Positions 5,322 through 8,591 of a DNA stretch of 8,591 nucleotides are shown one piece after another. A program made the position numbers and the translations under genes. Where the stretch lies: the NCBI GenBank assembly GCA_001564135.1, contig LKNH01000103.1:1-8591 (forward strand), in the 5' to 3' direction. Source of the DNA: Halobacteriaceae archaeon Tc-Br11_E2g27 (GTDB lineage: Archaea > Halobacteriota > Halobacteria > Halobacteriales > Haloarculaceae). Below the pieces are notes generated by a model, which ran no database searches, was not told where the DNA came from, and saw nothing but the letters and a program-made list of their open reading frames with translations. How positions within the stretch are numbered: position 1 is the first letter of the stretch; each line of letters starts with the position of its first letter.

Positions 5322-5947
5322 ATATACGACTGACCGACGCTGCTGTCGTAGATAAGTGTCCCCCGCGGCAGTCGGAGACACCGCCAGGCCAGATACCAGT
5401 CCCCTGCCGCACCGCTCGTGTTTAACAACAGAACGAATAGTGCAGTCAATGCGACGAGAGGGGTTGCAGCCAGCAGCGGGAGACAGACGAGCGTGATGAC
5501 GATTGCTGGTGCAAGGGCAATCACAACTAATTCCTCACAGCGCTGGAACTGGTCGAGAGCGACGGTATAGATGCCACCGACACCTGGTGCAACGCCGTAG
5601 GTCACGTCATAGCCGTAGAGCCGGAACGCAATGGCATGGAGAAACTCGTGTGTAACGGCAGTCACGAACAGCGCAATCCCAAAGGGGACGACAAGAGTAA
5701 TCAGCGCTCCAGGAATCGGTCCAACGCCTGCAAGCACTGGTTCGATAAACAGCCAGTGCAGTATCTCATCCTGTACGATAACGAATAGCCCGCCAAAAAT
5801 CAGTGCGGCCAGCAATGCAAGCGGAACGGGAAGCACGAACAAGGTCCCAGTTGGATACTGGAACTGCTCTGGAGCGTCATAGCCCGCAGGCTGCGGCGGG
5901 TGCACTCGTTTCGACGGAGATGGGCGTTCGTTCACAGTATCCAACAC
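5273..5947 (-). CDS. DUF3267-type membrane-embedded putative zinc metalloprotease
   Basis: This is a 224-residue membrane protein with hydrophobic segments near 36-58, 70-98, 137-160 and 163-177. The motif HEFLH (100-104), just after a membrane segment and followed by AIAFRLYGYDVTYGV, matches the HExxH zinc site of the DUF3267 family. A later NTSGAAGDW (176-184) could supply a further ligand, as in other intramembrane site-2-like proteases. No substrate can be assigned. No ATG is available near the N-terminus. The GTG at 5947 is preceded by GGTG with 5-base spacing, the best ribosome site; TTG 5944 and GTG 5935 are alternatives. The C-terminal tail after YIYEP overlaps the aminopeptidase 3' end by 49 bases and is poorly conserved in character. 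The gene follows the small protein gene at 5995-6249 by 47 bases on the same strand and may be co-transcribed with it. Confidence 0.77.
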   Translation of the reverse strand: MLDTVNERPSPSKRVHPPQPAGYDAPEQFQYPTGTLFVLPVPLALLAALIFGGLFVIVQDEILHWLFIEPVLAGVGPIPGALITLVVPFGIALFVTAVTHEFLHAIAFRLYGYDVTYGVAPGVGGIYTVALDQFQRCEELVVIALAPAIVITLVCLPLLAATPLVALTALFVLLLNTSGAAGDWYLAWRCLRLPRGTLIYDSSVGQSYIYEPSNSSSHRKMPSR

Positions 5948-5956
5948 TCCAACACC
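5948..5956 (-). promoter_or_regulatory. Ribosome binding site deciding the GTG start at 5947
   Basis: The minus strand reads GGTG-TTGGA-GTG: four bases complementary to the 16S rRNA 3' end, five bases from the GTG codon. No TATA-like element lies 27 bases upstream, so a leadered message, perhaps shared with the gene upstream, is more likely than a leaderless one. Confidence 0.4.
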
Positions 5957-5994
5957 AGCTGTTACGACTGCGTTCAGTCGCAGCGACGGTTTGC

Positions 5995-6249
5995 TCAGGC
6001 CCGCGCCTGAATAACCTCAACCTCTTCGGCATCGGCTGTTTCGACGTCAAGGTGCATGGGGACGTACTCCCGGCGCTCGTAGGTTTCGCGCTCGTCGGAG
6101 GTGCCGACGGTACACCAGAGCTGTGGCCGGTCCGGTCCGTGCCAGTCGCCCTGGCGGTTGATGCCGAAACAGACGAGTTCCTCGCCATCGTGTGAGATGA
6201 CTGCCCCCTTCCGGATACCGGGGTCACCATGGATGATGAGTTTATGCAT
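5995..6249 (-). CDS. Small haloarchaeal conserved protein, HAH_0734-like, unknown function
   Basis: This is an 84-residue, acidic, soluble protein with no membrane segment or signal peptide. It opens MHKLIIHGDPGIRKGA and carries a central RQGDWHGPDRPQLWCTVG (32-49), then ends in DAEEVEVIQ. I recognise this layout (IIHGDPGIRK near the start, then G-W-HGPDR-QLWCT) from small haloarchaeal proteins annotated as the HAH_0734 family. No biochemical role is known to me. Cysteines 27 and 46 and several histidines (2, 7, 20, 37, 66) could bind metal, but no standard zinc motif is formed. The ATG at 6249 has a TATA-like ATTAAGAA 23-30 bases upstream, which fits a leaderless start. It diverges from the CNNM gene across 88 bases and lies 47 bases upstream of the DUF3267 gene on the same strand. 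Confidence 0.77.
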   Translation of the reverse strand: MHKLIIHGDPGIRKGAVISHDGEELVCFGINRQGDWHGPDRPQLWCTVGTSDERETYERREYVPMHLDVETADAEEVEVIQARA

Positions 6250-6271
6250 ACATCACCCTTCGATTGAGGCA

Positions 6272-6279
6272 TTCTTAAT
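6272..6279 (-). promoter_or_regulatory. TATA-like element of the HAH_0734-like gene
   Basis: The minus strand reads ATTAAGAA at -30 to -23 from the ATG at 6249. It is in the 88-base divergent region shared with the CNNM gene. Its position fits a leaderless transcript; activity is inferred. Confidence 0.45.
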
Positions 6280-6307
6280 GACTTCGGAGCCGATTATGTC
6301 ACAACGC

Positions 6308-6314
6308 TTAATTT
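6308..6314 (+). promoter_or_regulatory. TATA-like element of the CNNM-family gene
   Basis: TTAATTT lies at -30 to -24 from the ATG at 6338. This placement is the main reason for choosing 6338 over the in-frame ATGs at 6278 and 6296, which would put the element inside the coding region. Confidence 0.45.
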
Positions 6315-6337
6315 CGGCCGCTGAGAACGGACGGGCA

Positions 6338-7705
6338 ATGGAGTACTTAGTCGACGGTATTTTACACCTTTCTCCGTTGGCTGTCGAGTTTGCGGGTATC
6401 GAGCTTTCAGAATCACTGATTGCCTGGCTCGGAATGGCGCTCATTCTGGTGTTACTCGCGCTTTCTGCGTTTTTCTCTTCATCCGAGATTGCCATGTTTG
6501 CGTTCCCGAATCACCGACTCGAAACTGTCGTCGAGGAAGGTAAACCTGGTTCGAAAACCCTCAAAAAGCTCAAAAGCGACCCACATCGCCTGCTCGTGAC
6601 GATTCTCGTCGGGAACAACCTCATCAATATCGCGATGTCCTCGATAGCGACCGGGCTCCTTGCGTTCTTGCTCGGCAATCAGAGTCAGGCGGTCTTCGTT
6701 GCCACGTTCGGAATTACTGCGCTCGTGTTGCTCTTTGGCGAGAGCGCACCCAAATCCTATGCCGTCGATAACACGGAATCATGGGCACTCCGCATTTCCC
6801 GACCGCTCAAACTCGCCGAAATCGTCCTCTGGCCGCTGGTCGTTCTGTTCGATTATCTCACACGCGTCGTGAACAAGGTGACTGGCGGGCAATCGCGCAT
6901 CGAAGATACGTACGTCACGCGCGATGAAATCCGCGATATCATCGAATCGGGAGAGCGTGAGGGTGTCCTCGAAGAAGAGGAGCGCGAGATGCTCCAGCGG
7001 ACGCTGCGATTCAACCGAACGATTGCCAAGGAGGTAATGACACCACGTCTTGATATGACCGGCATCGAGAAAGACGCCTCTCTCGATGAGGCAATCGAGA
7101 CCTGTATTCAGAGTGGCCACGACCGCCTTCCGGTATATGAAGGCTCCCTCGACAGCGTTATCGGCATCGTCGAGATTACCGACCTCGTCCGTGACCGCCA
7201 TTACAGCGAAAACGACGACGAACAACCGCTCTCGTCGCTCATCGAACCGACGCTACACGTACCGGAGTCGAAAAACGTCGACGAACTGCTGGCGGAGATG
7301 CGCGAGGAACGACTCAACATGGTCATTGTCATCGACGAGTTTGGAACGACAGAAGGGCTGGTGACCGTCGAGGACCTCGTTGAGGAGATTGTCGGAGAAA
7401 TTCTCGAAGGTGGGGAAAAAGAGCCAATCACGTTCCTGAACGACGATACCGCGGTCGTCCGGGGTGAGGTAAATATCGACGATGTCAACGACAAGTTGGG
7501 AATTGAACTTCCGGAAGGCGAGGAGTTCGAAACCATCGCCGGATTCATCTTCAACCGTGCCGGCAGGCTGGTCAATCAGGGCGAATCAATCGAGTACGAC
7601 GGCCTCGATATCAGGGCGGAAAACGTTGACAACACGCGTATCATCGAGGTTCGAATTACAGGGCTCGAAGCATACGAGCCACAACCGGATGACGAAGAGT
7701 CGTGA
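6338..7705 (+). CDS. CNNM/CorC-type membrane protein with CBS pair, putative Mg2+/Co2+ exporter
   Basis: This 455-residue membrane protein has the CNNM (DUF21) - CBS pair - CorC_HlyC layout, the architecture of the former hemolysin-like or CorB/CorC family, implicated in Mg2+ (and Co2+) export. The CNNM domain (about 27-185) has the conserved SAFFSSSEIAMF (43-54), VGNNLINIAMSS (91-102) and FGESAPKSYA (133-142), with hydrophobic segments near 30-48, 86-112 and 118-134. An acidic linker with EEEEREML (212-219) leads into CBS 1 (from VMTPR, 233) and CBS 2 (ending near VIDEFGTTEGLVTVEDLVEEIVGE, about 331-354), which bind nucleotides in relatives. The CorC_HlyC domain covers about 365-442, with FETIAGFIFNRAGR. 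The start at 6338 is set by the upstream TATA-like element and by the common N-terminal layout; the frame is open back to 6101. It converges on the regulator gene with a 25-base gap. Confidence 0.91.
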   Translation: MEYLVDGILHLSPLAVEFAGIELSESLIAWLGMALILVLLALSAFFSSSEIAMFAFPNHRLETVVEEGKPGSKTLKKLKSDPHRLLVTILVGNNLINIAMSSIATGLLAFLLGNQSQAVFVATFGITALVLLFGESAPKSYAVDNTESWALRISRPLKLAEIVLWPLVVLFDYLTRVVNKVTGGQSRIEDTYVTRDEIRDIIESGEREGVLEEEEREMLQRTLRFNRTIAKEVMTPRLDMTGIEKDASLDEAIETCIQSGHDRLPVYEGSLDSVIGIVEITDLVRDRHYSENDDEQPLSSLIEPTLHVPESKNVDELLAEMREERLNMVIVIDEFGTTEGLVTVEDLVEEIVGEILEGGEKEPITFLNDDTAVVRGEVNIDDVNDKLGIELPEGEEFETIAGFIFNRAGRLVNQGESIEYDGLDIRAENVDNTRIIEVRITGLEAYEPQPDDEES

Positions 7706-7730
7706 GACCAGCATACCGCTGTGGAGTCTG

Positions 7731-8111
7731 CTACTCACCAAACTCGTCGATGCGCTCGCGAACGGCCGTCGTCCACGTATCGAGCGCCTCGTGCATCCGC
7801 TCGCGTGCTTCATCGAGGGGAGTCGCGGAGTACTGATAGATATGTCCACCACCATCGAGGAGTCGCCGTTCACGGGTTGCGAGACCTTTCTCCCGGAGCG
7901 TCGATAACGACCGGTTGACGTTACTGCGGTCGCGCTCAAGTTCGGCAGCCAACTCTTCGACCGTGCTACCCGGGTTTTCGACGAGCACTTCGTAGGTCCG
8001 TGCCTCATGGGTCTGAATCCCGAAGATACACGAGAGCACCTCTGATAGCTCTGGTTCCCCGTCAAGCATCAACTCAACAAAATGTTCGGCTTGCGGGTCA
8101 ACTCGGCTCAT
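7731..8111 (-). CDS. Winged helix-turn-helix transcription regulator (TrmB/MarR-like)
   Basis: This is a 126-residue DNA-binding protein. The winged helix spans about 33-98: QTHEARTYEVLVENPGST (helix 1), VEELAAELERDRSNVNR (51-67, with the recognition helix beginning at RSNVNRSLSTLREKGL, 62-77) and a wing RRLLDGGGHIYQYSAT (82-97). The C-terminal helix (99-122) is a probable dimerisation helix. There is no sugar-binding TrmB C-terminal domain and no visible metal site apart from a single cysteine at 29, so the effector cannot be guessed. I use the ATG at 8111 rather than the GTG at 8117, because TTTATT lies 24-29 bases upstream of it and the longer start adds only two residues. It lies 63 bases downstream of an ABC ATPase gene on the same strand but has its own promoter-like element. 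It might regulate that transporter or itself. Confidence 0.8.
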   Translation of the reverse strand: MSRVDPQAEHFVELMLDGEPELSEVLSCIFGIQTHEARTYEVLVENPGSTVEELAAELERDRSNVNRSLSTLREKGLATRERRLLDGGGHIYQYSATPLDEARERMHEALDTWTTAVRERIDEFGE

Positions 8112-8133
8112 ACTCACGGTTATCGGTGATAGT

Positions 8134-8142
8134 GAATAAATC
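8134..8142 (-). promoter_or_regulatory. TATA-like element of the regulator gene
   Basis: The minus strand reads GATTTATTC, with TTTATT at -29 to -24 from the ATG at 8111. This is the best haloarchaeal TATA match in the window. It lies in the 63-base gap after the ABC ATPase stop and supports a leaderless transcript for the regulator. Confidence 0.5.
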
Positions 8143-8174
8143 CATGCGTTCGGAACCGGCCTGTGGCACTCAAC

Positions 8175-8591
8175 TCACTCCAACTGTTGTTCGAACGATT
8201 GTGGACCATCGGCAGCGAGGACGGAGTCGACGTAGTGTGCCTGCAGCGAGTCGTGATTGTCCAACTCGAGTTCAGCCATCCACTCGTCGCGGAGGATGTT
8301 ACCGCGGTGAAGCACCGTTACCCGGTCGAGTGACTGCTCGAATGCCGAGACATGGTGTGTCGAGACGAGTACGGTGTTCCCTTCCTCGACGTACCACTCC
8401 AGAAACCCGAGTAGACGCTCTTTGGAGACATCATCGAGCGCGCCGAGCGGTTCATCCAGTAACAGCATATCTGGCTGTTTTATGAGGGCGAGCGCAAGGT
8501 CGAGTTTTCTGGCGTAGCCTCCCGAGAGGTCGCCCGCTTCCCGGTCAAGGGCGGGATTCAGCCGCAGTTCGTCGACGACCGTCTGGTTCCA
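8175..8591 (-). CDS. ABC transporter ATP-binding protein (5' part cut off by window edge)
   Basis: This is the C-terminal 138 residues of an ABC ATPase, reading open to the right edge. I translated the part beyond the first internal ATG directly. The signature reads LSGGYARKLDLALAL, a variant of LSGGQ. It is followed by Walker B DMLLLDEPLGALDD and the switch histidine in VLVSTHHVSAFE, then VTVLHRGNIL. The Walker A region lies outside the window. The LSGGYARKL form and the short C-terminus resemble ATPases of two-component export-type systems (NosF- or CcmA-like) more than binding-protein-dependent importers, but the substrate cannot be told from this fragment. The permease is not in the window and may lie to the right. 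The regulator at 7731-8111 follows on the same strand. Confidence 0.87.
   Translation of the reverse strand, partial: WNQTVVDELRLNPALDREAGDLSGGYARKLDLALALIKQPDMLLLDEPLGALDDVSKERLLGFLEWYVEEGNTVLVSTHHVSAFEQSLDRVTVLHRGNILRDEWMAELELDNHDSLQAHYVDSVLAADGPQSFEQQLE

Noticed and set aside
5803..6195. Plus-strand frame of 130 codons opposite two minus-strand genes
   Set aside because: It spans the 5' end of the DUF3267 gene and most of the small-protein gene and shows no recognisable domain.
6101..6337. N-terminal extension of the CNNM-family protein
   Set aside because: It would run through the promoter region and over the opposite HAH_0734-like gene; a TATA-like element sits exactly 24-30 bases before the ATG at 6338.
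1..8591. Mobile element, CRISPR, toxin-antitoxin or defence system
   Set aside because: No transposase, integrase, terminal repeats, spaced repeats or nuclease motifs were found; all genes fit ordinary metabolic, transport or regulatory families.

Overview
The window looks like chromosome or megaplasmid DNA of a halophilic archaeon (class Halobacteria). The predicted proteins are strongly acidic. Several starts have a TATA-like hexamer about 25-30 bases upstream and no Shine-Dalgarno site, as in haloarchaeal leaderless transcripts. One small gene (5995-6249) resembles a family that I know only from haloarchaea. Genes are tightly packed; no rRNA, tRNA, insertion sequence, CRISPR array or long repeat was seen, and no gene-free stretch exceeds 300 bases. 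The genus cannot be told from this sequence.

Region 1 (1-4043, all minus strand, read right to left) is part of an anaerobic-type (cobalt-early) cobalamin cluster: cbtB, cbtA, a thioredoxin-like [2Fe-2S] ferredoxin, cobA, cbiT, cbiL and cbiF, the last running off the left edge. CbtB and CbtA are a putative cobalt uptake system with a histidine-rich loop. CobA makes precorrin-2 from uroporphyrinogen III. CbiL, CbiF and CbiT then methylate the corrin ring at C20, C11 and C15. Genes inside each block touch or overlap by 4 bases, so there seem to be three transcription units: cbtB-cbtA-fdx, cobA, and cbiT-cbiL-cbiF onward. Short AT-rich gaps before cobA and before cbiT each hold a TATA-like element and the same 12-base near-palindrome, a candidate operator. 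The chelatase, cbiC, cbiD, cbiE, cbiG, cbiH and the late genes are not in the window.

Region 2 (4044-6249): a plus-strand M29-type aminopeptidase diverges from cbtB and overlaps at its 3' end a convergent membrane-embedded DUF3267-type putative zinc metalloprotease. Upstream of the latter, on the same strand, is the small conserved protein of unknown function.

Region 3 (6250-8591): a plus-strand CNNM/CorC-type membrane protein with paired CBS domains (possible Mg2+/Co2+ export) shares a short divergent promoter region with the small protein. It converges on a winged-helix transcription regulator, which lies downstream of a right-truncated ABC transporter ATPase on the same strand.

Nothing here is clearly a new defence or mobile system. 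The points most worth following are the shared operator-like motif, the cobalt-uptake/ferredoxin cassette, the placement of cobA under its own promoter, and the small uncharacterised haloarchaeal protein.
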